From Anaeramoeba ignava (Eukaryota > Metamonada > Anaeramoebidae), in assembly GCA_028826165.1 (NCBI GenBank), contig JAPDFW010000044.1, positions 317,501 through 381,500 on the forward strand: DNA of 64,000 nt, in the 5' to 3' direction. Both the position numbers and the translations under genes were made by a program. Numbering within the stretch: the stretch's first letter is position 1; every line of letters begins with the position of its first letter. Of the stretch, positions 22,327 through 33,096 are shown one piece after another. Under the pieces are notes generated by a model. It was not told the DNA's origin and made no database searches. It saw only the letters and a program-made list of their open reading frames with translations.

Positions 22327-25300
22327 TTAAATTTTCTTTAAAAATCCTTCAAATTCTTTTATATACTCATTAATTTCTTTTGTTTTTGTTTTCTTTTTTT
22401 TCAATAAAATAATTCCATATTCACAAATTTGTTTTTTCACTTTTAAATCAAGACTAAATCGATCTCGATCTTGACAACAATCACTAACAAATTCATATAA
22501 ATTTAAACTTGAAAGTCTATTGAAATATTTCTGATATTTTTGAAACCGATTCAATGCAAGATCTGTTGGAATTTGTCCACTAAGTAAATTTGTAAGAAAA
22601 ATTTTAAAAACAAGACTTTTTGTAATTTTTTTGCCTGAAATAATTTTAAAAAAGTTCGCAATTTCTGAAATTTGTTCCACATTTTTCTCTTCAACAATTC
22701 GGATCAATTCTTCTTCTACATTTTCAATTAAATTCTTGTAATTATGCTGAGGAGAAATATTTTTGATTGTTGTTAACATTTTCAAATGGACAAGAAGTGT
22801 TTTTTCTTCTTGAGTTGGTGTGTTTTGTTCAACTCGATTTTTAGCTTCACATTCAATTAGTAATTTATAGTAAATTTGTAGTTTTATATGCGATGTTCCT
22901 TTTAAAATTGGGAAAATTGTTCTTACAAATTTTTGTGTTTTTTCTGCATTTTCCAAAAAAATTTCCTTGTTGTCATTTATAAATGTTCCTAATAAAGATG
23001 AGCCAAATTCTTTTCTAGATGCCAAAAAGGCTGTTTTCAAAAATACAAGGAGAATATCCAATTTCGAAATTCCCATTTTATCTCCAAAATCTGTCATTTT
23101 TGATAATAATTGCAAATTTGGTTTCTCAAAAAGTTTCTCTAAAATTTCCTTCCGATATTTTTCATTCAAAAGAAATTCATCTGCATTCATTTCCAAATCC
23201 TTCTGATTTTTTGGGAAAACTTCTGATTTTTGCAAATCTGAGAAGAACTTCTTGGCTTCTTCTGTTTTTTGTTGTGTTTGATTGAAAAATCCCTCTTTAT
23301 TTAATAATTCCTCTGTTTTCGAAACTAAAATATTTTCTCCATCTTTTTTCATTTCTGAAATTTTTTCAACCAATAAATTTCTTGCAACCTCAACATCTCC
23401 AATTGATTTTATTCTTGAGAAATCCATCTTGTTTATCAAAAGTGCCTTGATTACAAAATAAAATCTTGCAAAATGAACAATTTCTTGGTTATTTTGTGTT
23501 TTGGAAAGTAAATTCTGCAAAATTTCAAAACTTTTTTCAATATCATCAGGAACTGAAAACAAAATGAATAATCCAATCGAAAAATCCTTTGAGATTTCTT
23601 CCTCAGAAATTTCATAAATTGTTTCGTTTAAGACATTTTGCATTTCTTTTGAGGAATGCATTTCTTCATCCATGTTTTGAATAAATTTCAAAATGGCAAA
23701 ATTATTCTCTTCAAATTCAGAATATGTTTTGCGGTAAAATTGGGATAAATAGAACGAATAAATTCCAATCAAATTGTTCTTTAAATTTGTTTCTTTTGGT
23801 AAATTTTCAGTTTCAAAATGCTTCAAATCTTCTGTTTTTTCTTTTTCATCCGTTTTTGTTTTTTCTCCAATAAAAGAAAATTTTGGTTTAAAGCTCTGGA
23901 AAAATGATCCAAACAATCCTGATTTCTTTTCTTTTTCCTTTTCCTTTTCCTTTTCCTTTTCTTTTTCTTTTTCATTTGATTGATTATCAAATAATTGTTG
24001 GATCTTATTTGATGAAGTTTTTTGTTCTGTTTCTTTTTTGATATTTTGTGTATCATGAAAAAGAGTTTTTATTTTTTCATTTTGATTTTCTTCTTCTTTT
24101 AATTCCATTTTCTCGTGAATTTGGTTCTTTTGAGAAATGATTTGAGATAATTTTTCCTTTCCAAAAAAATGTTTCTCTTTTAGAAGTTTTTTATGTTCTT
24201 GTTCTTTGATTTGAGAAAAATATCCTTTTTCAATAAATGTGATAATTTTCATTTCTTGGATAGATGCTCTGACTAATCCCAATCCAGGTGAAAACTTAAT
24301 AATAAAATTATGTAAATCCTTGATTTGATTGAGAGATAAACTCTCATCTTTTGCCATTTGGTAAAGTATATTGAAAATATCAAAATCATTTTCTTGAATC
24401 GGATTTTTTAAAAGAAAATTGACTATAGGTCGTTTTTTCATCATTTTTGATAGAATTTCATAAGCTTCTTCAATTTCTCCATCTTGGAAAAGAGAATATA
24501 TAATTCTAAAATTAAGATGAATTATATTTTCATAAGAGTTCATTTGGAAAATTTTCAATGTTTGCGTGATAATATTTTCATTTCTCAAATCATCATTATC
24601 TTTCAAAATATTGCAAATCAATTCAATTCTATTTTTAGAATTTTTAATATCAATGGGACGATATTTAATTTCGAAATTGTCAAACAAAAAACTTGTTGTT
24701 TGTAATAATAATTTTTCTTGTTGAATTTCTTGATCTAATTTCAATTCTTCTGAAATTTCGCAGAAAGAAATGATTTGTTTAGCAAAAAGAAACTTCTCAT
24801 CACTTTCTGATAATGAGTTATTGAATGAATCTCTCACAATTCTTAAAATTATTTCTTTCATGATCTGAAAAGGAACTTTTGATTCTTTTTTAAAGTAAAA
24901 TTTGCTTGCAAGTTGGAATTGTAAATTGAATAACAAACTTTCAAAGTGAGTTTGATAGCATAAATCAATCAATTTTGTTTTCTCTTCATTTTTTTGTGGG
25001 ATGAAAGTCTCAATCACAAAAAGCATATCATGAAGAAAATCAATCCAATCTTGATCAATTGATTCTTGTTTTTCAAATATTGAATTTACTGAATCAGCCA
25101 TATTTTTGATTAAGTTCCCAATTTCAACTATTTTTTGCTCATCTTCTTTTGCTTGGAAATCCAATAGGAATTGTTGATACGGCTTATTGAATAAAAAGAA
25201 AGCAAATGATTTTTCAATTCCATATTTTTTGCAAATTTGTAATACTTTGGCATGCATTTGAAAAATTTGGATTTGGGTTTGAAGTTTTGATGCATCTTCA

Positions 25301-27999
25301 ACTTCTTCTTTTTCAAATTTTTCTTGCTCCAAATTTGGCAAGCATTGCTGAATAACTTGAACTTGATCATTCACATTTTTTTGAGTGTTCAAATATAAGC
25401 ATTCCAAAGTTATTGAAACAAGATCTGAAACTTTTTCAATAATTCTCAATTGAGAAGGAAGTGAAATGGCACTGTTTTGAACAATCAATGCAAGAAGATC
25501 AATATTCTCCACACTTTTTCTTCTCATAAAATCAAGGAAAATGCTTTTGGTTTGTTTGTTTTGGAAAATTTCCTCTTTTTTCCTTTTTAAAAACTTGATT
25601 ATTTTGCCAACAGAAAGTGAATTCAGAAAAAGTGAGAGTTTCTCTTCATTTGTCATTTGAATATAATCTTGAAAACTAAACAATTCAAATTGTTTTTGTG
25701 AATAAATCAACGTTTCAATTTGCTTCATTTCAAAATGAAATTGTTCCAGATTAGGAATATTTTTCTTCATCCCAATTTCAATAAGTTGTTTTGAGTATTC
25801 AAATAATCCTGTAAGTGAATCAATTTCACAAGCACGCTTTAGATACCATTCGCAAATATGCTTTTCTTCTTCAACACTTAATTTCTTTTCCAAATCCAAA
25901 GGTGGAAGAATTACTTGATATTTTTCGGGATTTTCACTTTCAGGAATTGCTTCCAAAATTTTGAATTGTTGTTCTAAATTGATCACATAAGGCATTTGTT
26001 TTAAAACAATAGAAATACTTGAATATTTGCATTTTGATCCCCATTTGACCATTTTTTCAGGAAGAAAACAATTATGGAATTTAAGAAATTTTTCTACATC
26101 AAATTGCTCTGTTTTGTTATCATTATTCTTTCTGTTTTCCAATTCAATTTGTTGGAAAATTTGTAATCTTTGTAGGAATCCAGAAAACAATTTTGTAAAT
26201 GATTGGAATTCTTGATTTTCTTGATTTTCTTCTTGAGATAAATTCAATCCAAATGAAAAAATTGTTTGCATAATTTCAAAATCATTAATCGCCGCTTCTG
26301 AAATTTTTTGAAGAATCCATTTGCGGTCTTTAATTTCTTTAATGCATTGATCCAATTCTTTGAATAGTAACTGCTTTTCATTTTGATCAACAGCATTTAA
26401 ACTTGAAATTTTGTTCATTTTTTCAATTACTTTTTCAAATTTCCTTTTTCTATACAATTCTAATGGGATGTTGTATTCATGAAGCAACTTGAAATTATCT
26501 TTTTCAAAATCCAAATGTTCATTTTTGCGAAGAAAATCTTCTTGATCCATTTTTTTAATAGTCAATATGCGAATCAATGGAATCAGAGAATTTTCATTAT
26601 CTTCATCAATCTTCTGGAATTGAGTATTTTGACTCTCACCAAAACTAAGAGATTGAAGCAAAAAAAGAGTGTTTTGTGGTGATTCTTCGATTGAGGATTT
26701 CCAAACATGAATATCATAAGAATTGAGTCTTAAATGTTCTTGCGAAAATTTTTTGAATTTTTCCATACTTGTTGAAAGATCAATATTTTGCCATTCCTCA
26801 TTTGATTTGTGAAGAGATTTAATTAAAATTTCTGTTATGGAACCCTTTTCATCAAAGGCAACAATCTGTTCATTTCCCCACAAACTGATATTCGCAACCC
26901 ATTCTTTTTGCTTACTTAAATCCCAAAAATTTCGCAATTCAATTTTGTCTTTTGTTTCAAAATCAAAAATGAACAAATTCCCCAAATTATCAAGAAAAAC
27001 AACAGTTTTATCGGGATTATTAAAAGTGAAAATTTGCTTGCAATAGTTGTGCTGTTTATTTTTCAAATAGCTGAGTATATTCTTCTTTTTTTTAGCTTTG
27101 GTTTCTGGATCATGAGTTGAGAATAAATTAACAAATTGAAAATTTGCATCATCAAATTTCCAAATGGAAAAATTAGCATTATCAACATTAGCTTCTTGAT
27201 CTATAGTTTTTGCTTTTTGAATTGGGAATTGTTTTTTGGAAGTGCATTCTCCTCCGATTATTAAGAGTTTGGAATATAAATTAAAGTGTATTTTTGTAAT
27301 ATAATCATGATATTTTGCAAAAGTTTGGAAATCACTCATTTGATTTGGAAAATATGCTCCATATTTGGATTGTAATTTGATAATTTTCAGAATTCCATCA
27401 ACACGAATTACACATAAAATATCAGAATCAATGAAAAAAGCACTAATTACAAATCTTTTTTTGTCTGAATCAAATAATTGTTGATTTGATAATTTCAAAA
27501 CTAAAATCCATTCCATTTTTTGCATTTCTTTTTGTTTTTCAATATCATTTTCCAAAATATCATTTAAAGAGATTAGTCGATGTTCAAACATTATCACATG
27601 ATCATTTGTGGTAAAAACAAATTCTTTACTATTAAAACTCCATGAAATTTTTCGAAAATTACTCATTGGATCAAAAGGAATTTTAATCAATAATTCTGGT
27701 TTTTCAAAATTACTTTCTTCATTAAATAAACATAAATAATGACAAGTCATTAAAACTAAAAATTTTTGATTTGGAGAAATTGAGAAAATAAATTCTTGTT
27801 TTTGATTTTCAGTTTCTGTTTGTTTTGGAAAAAGAAAATTTGGAATTAAATTTTTTGAAATTTTAATTTTTTCATTATTCTTTTCATTTTCTTTAAAATT
27901 TGTTTCAGGAACATTATTTAAAATTATAATAGGAATATTTTCTTGAAGGAATTGATGAGAAGTCCATTGAGAATGAAATTTAAAATCAAAGAAATTCAT
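22327..27999 (-). CDS. NBAS: NBAS/Sec39-domain protein (NRZ/Dsl1 tether subunit)
   Basis: A single-exon frame of 1890 residues. The first 450 residues look like an NBAS-type beta-propeller (SWSFNSKEFVFTTNDHVIMF, KYHDYITKIHFNLYSKLLIIGG). The middle contains Sec39-type helical signatures: EAIPESENPEKYQVILPP, then CEWYLKRACEIDSLTGL and PNLEQFHFEMKQIETLIYS, then LRIIEKVSDLVSITLECLYL. These match the pattern I know from animal NBAS. NBAS joins RINT1 and ZW10 in an ER tether for COPI vesicles, and in animals also serves ER-linked nonsense-mediated decay. A Glu-Lys dipeptide tract near residues 1338-1358 is low-complexity insertion. It is shorter than the roughly 2370-residue human protein. It shares a 161-bp divergent promoter region with the CENP-N-like gene. 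Lack of introns over 5.7 kb is unusual for this window. Confidence 0.8.
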   Translation of the reverse strand: MNFFDFKFHSQWTSHQFLQENIPIIILNNVPETNFKENEKNNEKIKISKNLIPNFLFPKQTETENQKQEFIFSISPNQKFLVLMTCHYLCLFNEESNFEKPELLIKIPFDPMSNFRKISWSFNSKEFVFTTNDHVIMFEHRLISLNDILENDIEKQKEMQKMEWILVLKLSNQQLFDSDKKRFVISAFFIDSDILCVIRVDGILKIIKLQSKYGAYFPNQMSDFQTFAKYHDYITKIHFNLYSKLLIIGGECTSKKQFPIQKAKTIDQEANVDNANFSIWKFDDANFQFVNLFSTHDPETKAKKKKNILSYLKNKQHNYCKQIFTFNNPDKTVVFLDNLGNLFIFDFETKDKIELRNFWDLSKQKEWVANISLWGNEQIVAFDEKGSITEILIKSLHKSNEEWQNIDLSTSMEKFKKFSQEHLRLNSYDIHVWKSSIEESPQNTLFLLQSLSFGESQNTQFQKIDEDNENSLIPLIRILTIKKMDQEDFLRKNEHLDFEKDNFKLLHEYNIPLELYRKRKFEKVIEKMNKISSLNAVDQNEKQLLFKELDQCIKEIKDRKWILQKISEAAINDFEIMQTIFSFGLNLSQEENQENQEFQSFTKLFSGFLQRLQIFQQIELENRKNNDNKTEQFDVEKFLKFHNCFLPEKMVKWGSKCKYSSISIVLKQMPYVINLEQQFKILEAIPESENPEKYQVILPPLDLEKKLSVEEEKHICEWYLKRACEIDSLTGLFEYSKQLIEIGMKKNIPNLEQFHFEMKQIETLIYSQKQFELFSFQDYIQMTNEEKLSLFLNSLSVGKIIKFLKRKKEEIFQNKQTKSIFLDFMRRKSVENIDLLALIVQNSAISLPSQLRIIEKVSDLVSITLECLYLNTQKNVNDQVQVIQQCLPNLEQEKFEKEEVEDASKLQTQIQIFQMHAKVLQICKKYGIEKSFAFFLFNKPYQQFLLDFQAKEDEQKIVEIGNLIKNMADSVNSIFEKQESIDQDWIDFLHDMLFVIETFIPQKNEEKTKLIDLCYQTHFESLLFNLQFQLASKFYFKKESKVPFQIMKEIILRIVRDSFNNSLSESDEKFLFAKQIISFCEISEELKLDQEIQQEKLLLQTTSFLFDNFEIKYRPIDIKNSKNRIELICNILKDNDDLRNENIITQTLKIFQMNSYENIIHLNFRIIYSLFQDGEIEEAYEILSKMMKKRPIVNFLLKNPIQENDFDIFNILYQMAKDESLSLNQIKDLHNFIIKFSPGLGLVRASIQEMKIITFIEKGYFSQIKEQEHKKLLKEKHFFGKEKLSQIISQKNQIHEKMELKEEENQNEKIKTLFHDTQNIKKETEQKTSSNKIQQLFDNQSNEKEKEKEKEKEKEKEKKSGLFGSFFQSFKPKFSFIGEKTKTDEKEKTEDLKHFETENLPKETNLKNNLIGIYSFYLSQFYRKTYSEFEENNFAILKFIQNMDEEMHSSKEMQNVLNETIYEISEEEISKDFSIGLFILFSVPDDIEKSFEILQNLLSKTQNNQEIVHFARFYFVIKALLINKMDFSRIKSIGDVEVARNLLVEKISEMKKDGENILVSKTEELLNKEGFFNQTQQKTEEAKKFFSDLQKSEVFPKNQKDLEMNADEFLLNEKYRKEILEKLFEKPNLQLLSKMTDFGDKMGISKLDILLVFLKTAFLASRKEFGSSLLGTFINDNKEIFLENAEKTQKFVRTIFPILKGTSHIKLQIYYKLLIECEAKNRVEQNTPTQEEKTLLVHLKMLTTIKNISPQHNYKNLIENVEEELIRIVEEKNVEQISEIANFFKIISGKKITKSLVFKIFLTNLLSGQIPTDLALNRFQKYQKYFNRLSSLNLYEFVSDCCQDRDRFSLDLKVKKQICEYGIILLKKKKTKTKEINEYIKEFEGFLKKI

Positions 28000-28160
28000 T
28001 TTTAAAAAAAAAAAAATGAAAAAAAAAATAAAAATAAAAATTATTATAAAAAATGAAATTATTAGTAATTTTTTTATTTTTAACGAATATTATTAAAAAT
28101 TAAAATTAATTTTTAACGTAAAATTTAATTCATTTTTCTTTCTTTCCTTTTTAAAAAATA
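28000..28160. promoter_or_regulatory. Divergent intergenic region, NBAS-like / CENP-N-like
   Basis: A 161-bp gap between two start codons facing away from each other. It contains two TTTTTAACG words about 35 bp apart (near 28076 and 28110) in an otherwise A/T background. Promoter function is inferred from position only. Confidence 0.35.
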
Positions 28161-29400
28161 ATGAATCAAAATCGAACAAATAAATCAATTTTAAAATCAA
28201 TTTTATCTAAATTTACAGTTAATCAAATTTTAAAATTTTCAAATCAAAAATATGGAATTGAAGATTTTTCAATAATAAAAGCAAGAACAAAACAAAAAAC
28301 AATTGAAAAAACAATTAAAATGATTTTACAATATAATTTAAATAAAAAAAATGAAGAATCAATACAAGAAGAAGATATTGGATTTGCAGATTTATTTTGT
28401 AATTAATTTTTTTAATTTAAATTTATTAAATTAATTTTTAATTTTTGTTTTAGTTTGGATGAATAAAAATCCTCATAGAAATTGGAAAGTTTTAGAACTT
28501 TTTGGTTCAAAATCTAGTTTTGCTAATTTAAAATCTCCAGAAAATTTAAAATCAAAAATTTCTTCCGAATTGAAAATTTTCTTTCCAAAAAAAAATTATC
28601 AACAAAATTCTTCTTTATCAAATTCTTTTAATATAAATATTGGAATTCAAAATTCAAGATTTTATATAAGAATTTCTTTAAATCAACTTTATTCATCAAA
28701 AAATCCATTAGTTATTTATTTAATTTGTGCAATTCCCAAATTTGTTTTAATTTCATTTCCAAATTTTCAAAAAAAAGAACTTAGTAACATTTTTCAACAT
28801 ATTATTTCAAATATTTTTGAATGTGAAAATGTTAAATTTATGGCTCTTTCCAATCGAGATTCTGAAGAACTTTTCAATTTGATTCTCAATCGGAATTCAC
28901 AAGGAATCATTTCCAATTCAAATGAAAAATCAAATGAAAAATCAAATGAAAAATCAAATGAAAAATCAAATGAAAAAGATGATCAATTTCTTCATATTGA
29001 TCTTGATCAAGAAAATCAAGAAAATATTGATTCAAATGAAACTGATGAAACTCAAATGGAAAAATCACTTAGAATTTTTGGAACAGGAAAACAACCAAAA
29101 TTAAACTCTATTGTTTTTCATATTCAACATCCAAATCAAGAAGAAAATTATTCAAATTCTTCCAAAAAAAGAAAAGATGAAACTGAATTACCAAATTTAT
29201 CAAATAATTCAAGAAGAAAAATTTTTCCTTCTAAAAAACCAATTCAAAATTTAAATTGTTCTGTTAAAATATCTGGAAATGATGTTTTAACTGGTTTAAG
29301 AGATATGGTTTTAAATGGAGTTATTAAATCTCCAATTCCTGAATATCTTTCTCAAATTCCTTCTCTTTGTTCGAATAATTTAAATATCAAATTTCAATAA
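28161..29400 (+). CDS. CENP-N / Chl4-like inner kinetochore protein, two exons
   Basis: Exons 28161-28398 and 28454-29400, split by a 55-nt GT-AG intron, give 394 residues. The join reads ADLFFWMNKNPHRNWKVLEL. Order of similarity to CENP-N as I know it: N-terminal helical part (ILSKFTVNQILKF, IEDFSIIKARTKQKTIEK), a WKVxELF motif, a central beta region (FNINIGIQNSRFYIRISL, NPLVIYLICAIPKFVLISF), and the C-terminal block CSVKISGNDVLTGLRDMVLNG with IPEYLSQIPSLCSNNLNIK. CENP-N binds the CENP-A nucleosome and pairs with CENP-L. A repeated NEKS tract (about residues 235-255) and an acidic linker separate the two domains. CENP-N is poorly conserved, so the call rests on motif order; a DNA-binding protein of another family is the alternative. 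Confidence 0.65.
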
Positions 29401-29448
29401 AAAAAAAATGATTTTATTTTTGATTATTAATTTTTGAAAGAAAAAAGA

Positions 29449-30770
29449 TTATTTTTGTTTTTCAATTTCCATATTTTCATTTTGATTTGTATTTTGATTT
29501 GAATTTTGATTTGAATTTTGATTTAAATTTAAATTTTGTTCTCCTAATTCCCATTTCTCTTTTTCATCAATTTCTTCTATATTTTTTTGTTCAACAATTC
29601 CATTAAAAGTTTTTCTTAAATCTAAATATAATTAAAATTAATAATAATCAAAAAAAATTAATAATTAAAAATAAAAAAACACAAACATCCATGAGAAATT
29701 GCAGATTCACAATTTTTAGAAATTGATAATTTTCCTTTTTCAAATGGTAAATCAAATAATGTTCCTCTTTTTTTTTTTGGAATTTTTGTTTAAGATTATA
29801 AAATATCAAAAAAAAAATAAAATTATTTATACAAATTCATAATATCATAAGGTCCTCTTAATTCCATTAAAGAAGATGTTCCACTAGAAAAAATAATATT
29901 CTTTCCTTTTGTATATTTAATTATATTTAAAATATTATTCATTGCTTTTCTTCTAATTTGAGTTTCTAAAAAAATAAAAAAATTCATTTTTTTCTTTTGT
30001 TGAAAATTTAAATTGTTTTCCTTTTTAATTGAATTTCACCTCCAAGTAAACTTGAATAACGAATTTCAAAAAATATTCCATTTCTTATTGCTTGTTTAAT
30101 CTAAATCCAAAAATTTATCCAAATTTTTTTTGATTTAATTTCAATTTTGAATTTTAAATTTAAAATTTAAAATTATTTTATACTTGTTTATAAGATAATT
30201 GAAAATCAATTTTCTCATTTAAATCAAAAGTAATAATATCAATATAAGAAATTTCACAACATTTATCAAAAAAAACTTTTGTTTTAGGTTCAATTGCAAC
30301 AATATCAAAAGTTTCAAGAATTTGAGAAGAACGATTCTTTTTTTTTTTTTTTTTTTATAAATTTAAAATCAATTCAATTTAAATTGACAAAAAAAAAATA
30401 TACTAAATAAACAAAATCATTATTTGATGAAGGAATATAAGTCATTCTTGAAAGTTGTTTAAATCCTTTTTTTCCATCTGAAATTAATCTTAATGTTGAT
30501 ATTTTTTTTGTTGAATTTTCTTGATCTTTTTTTTCATTTAAAATTATTGGTTCAAATGTTGATTTTTCTGTTATTTTTCCTGTAAAATTTTGATTAAAAG
30601 CAACACAATCATAATTAACTAAATTTTTTTATTTTTAATTTTTAATTTTTAATTTTAATTAATTTTTAATTTTTTTGAGTGAATAAAATACGTTTAATTG
30701 CCATTGCAATTAGTTTTTCCATTTGTTTTTTATTTTTGGGATTATATTTTAAATAAAGATCACAAAACAT
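29449..30770 (-). CDS. RPP30: RNase P/MRP protein subunit p30, seven exons
   Basis: Exons 30770-30692, 30618-30404, 30336-30184, 30100-30040, 29965-29833, 29766-29687 and 29621-29449, with introns of 65-83 nt, give 297 residues. All joins keep frame. Recognisable RPP30 pieces are MFCDLYLKY (start strand of the TIM-like barrel), LNYDCVAFNQNFTGK, ETFDIVAIEPKTKVFFDKCC, YIDIITFDLNEKIDFQL, AIRNGIFFEIRYSSLLGG, KGKNIIFSSG, ELRGPYDIMNLGTLFDL and ISKNCESAISHG. The protein is part of RNase P (tRNA 5' processing) and RNase MRP (rRNA processing) in the nucleolus. The C-terminus adds an NQN/NSN tract typical of this genome. No single long ORF covers it, because every exon is short. Confidence 0.9.
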
Positions 30771-30839
30771 TTTTTTTAAAAATGAATGAAAAAAAATGAT
30801 TTTTAATTTTTCATTTTTCATTTTTTTTTAATAAATAAA
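30771..30839. promoter_or_regulatory. Very short divergent promoter region (69 bp)
   Basis: Only 69 bp of T/A-rich sequence separate the RPP30 start (-) from the RCC1-only gene start (+). Both transcripts must begin within it or inside the neighbouring coding sequence. Confidence 0.4.
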
Positions 30840-31928
30840 ATGAATGAAGTTTTATTTTTTGGAAAAAATCAAACAGAAAAAATAACAAAACCAATTCAAT
30901 TTGAAATTGAAAATGAAAATGAAAATGAAAAACAAATTAAACAAATTTCATCATCATATTTTTCAACAATTTTCCTTTTTGAAAATGGAAAAGGAATTGA
31001 ATATTTAAATCCAGAATTTTCAAATTCAAAACAAAATCCTCAAAAAATCCAAATTGAAGAAAATATTCAAAAAGTAACTGTTGGTTATTTAAATGAAGCT
31101 ATTTTAACAAAAGAAGGAAATGTATTTGCAAAAGGAATTGATATTAATAAAACTGAATTTATCAATATTTCATCATTAATTGAAGATGAAAATGATAGAA
31201 TAATTCAAGATGTTATTTGTTCTTCTCGTTCAATTTACTTATTAACTTCAAATCAAAATGCTTATGGAATTGGTTTTAATGATTTTGGTCAAATTGCTGT
31301 TCAATCAATCCAAAAAACACAAAAACCAATTTTAATGATGAAAAATGTTTCTAAAATATTTTCAGGAAATTCTTCAACTCATGTTTTCCTTTTAAATTCA
31401 AATCAAGAATTATTTGGATGTGGATGGAATCAATATGGTCAACTTGGATTAGGAGAATCAATAAAAGAAACGAAAGTCAATAAATTAACCCAAATCCAAA
31501 ATATTCCAAAAGGCAAAATAATTGATATTCAATGTGGAAATATGCATTCAATAATGTTGATTGAAAATGAAAATCAAAATCAAAATCCAAAAAGATATCT
31601 TTATTCATGTGGTTATGGTTCTTTTAATGGACTTGGCGAAACTGAAAATACTTATCAATTTACTGAAATCAAATTACCTTTATTATCTGAAAATGATAAT
31701 ATTCTTGATTTTTCTTGTGGATATTCTCATAATTTAATTTTAACTTCAAATTTTCAATTAATTGGTTTTGGAGATAATGATTATGGCCAATTAGGAAATG
31801 GAAATACAAATTTTCAATTTATTCCTATTCAAATTGAACTTCCTGAATTAAGATTTAATGATTATCTTTCTAATTATCATATTTTTTGTGGATTCAATAA
31901 TTCATTTCTTTATTATTTGAAATTTTAA
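30840..31928 (+). CDS. RCC1-repeat protein without BTB tail
   Basis: Single exon, 362 residues. It starts MNEVLFFG like its paralogues and contains the whole RCC1 repeat region (GFNDFGQIA, GWNQYGQLGLG, GYGSFNGLGE, GDNDYGQLGNG). It ends FLYYLKF at the exact point where the paralogues continue into the LEEDLIKLFRRK BTB segment. The frame is intact. It probably folds as a seven-bladed propeller without the BTB partner-binding module. Loss of the tail may reflect the boundary of the repeat-rich region that follows. Confidence 0.85.
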   Translation: MNEVLFFGKNQTEKITKPIQFEIENENENEKQIKQISSSYFSTIFLFENGKGIEYLNPEFSNSKQNPQKIQIEENIQKVTVGYLNEAILTKEGNVFAKGIDINKTEFINISSLIEDENDRIIQDVICSSRSIYLLTSNQNAYGIGFNDFGQIAVQSIQKTQKPILMMKNVSKIFSGNSSTHVFLLNSNQELFGCGWNQYGQLGLGESIKETKVNKLTQIQNIPKGKIIDIQCGNMHSIMLIENENQNQNPKRYLYSCGYGSFNGLGETENTYQFTEIKLPLLSENDNILDFSCGYSHNLILTSNFQLIGFGDNDYGQLGNGNTNFQFIPIQIELPELRFNDYLSNYHIFCGFNNSFLYYLKF

Positions 31929-33096
31929 AAAAACCAAAATTCTTTTATTTCTCATTTATTTTCTTTTACTTTTTATCAAATCAATTTTTTCATAATTAAT
32001 AAATAGGAAAAGGATCAAATTTCAAAACATTCTAATATTAAGCATAAAAAACAAAAATAAATTAAATATTTTATTATTAAAATATTTTACATAAAAATAT
32101 AAAAAATAAAAATAGATTTAATTTAATATTTAATTTATAAATTAATTTAAAAATATAATTTAATATTCAATTTTATTATTAAAATAATAATTTATTGTTT
32201 TAGATTTAAATATTTTATTATTTAAATATTTAACATATAAATATAAAAAATAAGAATAGATTTAATTTAATATTTAATTTATAAATTAATTTAAAAATAT
32301 AATTTAATATTTAATTTTATTATTAAAATAATATTTTATTGTTTTAGATTTAAATATTTTATTATTTAAATATTTTACATATAAATATAAAAATAAGAAT
32401 AGATTTAATTTAATATTTGATTTATAAATTAATTTAGAAATATAATTTAATATTTAATTTTATTATTAAAATAATAATTTATTGTTTTAGATTTAAATAT
32501 TTTATTATTTAAATATTTAACATAAAAATATAAAAAATAAAAATAGATTTAATTTAATTAAATAATTTTAAATAATTTAAAAATATAATTTAATATTTAA
32601 TTTTATTATTAAAATAATATTTTACAATTTTTAGATTTAAATATATTTTATTTTTAAATATTTTACATATAAATTTTAAGAATTTTCAATTTAATATTTC
32701 TTTTAAAAATATTTTAAATTAAAATTAAATTGTTTAAATTTATGTTTAAAATATTAATTTATTGTTTTAGATTTAAATATTTTGTTATTTAAAAATATTT
32801 TCAATTTATTTCTTTATTAAAAAAATTTTTAAGTTTTATAATTGATTTGTTTCACTAATATTTTATATTTTATAAAATATTTTACAATTAATAATAATTA
32901 ATATATATTTTTAATTTTTATATATTTTTGATTTTCTTTTTTTTCAATTTAATCTTCTTTTTAATAATATTTTTAAATTAAAATTAAATTGTTTAAATTT
33001 GGATTTGTTTCTTATTTATTGATTTGAAGAATTTAAATTGATTGAAAGTAAATGAAAATTGAATTGAATTTTGAAAAAAAAATGAAAAAAAAGTTT
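31929..33096. repeat. AT-rich region with 145-bp satellite block 1
   Basis: From about 32080 to 32820 five diverging copies of a roughly 145-bp unit occur, each with TTTATAAATTAATTTAAAAA, TTATTGTTTTAGATTTAAA and ATTTAACATATAAATATAAA. Bases 32820-33096 are the 3' flank of the TLDc-like gene and match, in reverse complement, 44149-44440. No gene is seen. Confidence 0.8.

Noticed and set aside
28000-28160. tRNA or small RNA gene between the NBAS-like and CENP-N-like genes
   Set aside because: No cloverleaf, A/B box or GC-rich stem is visible; nor elsewhere in the window.
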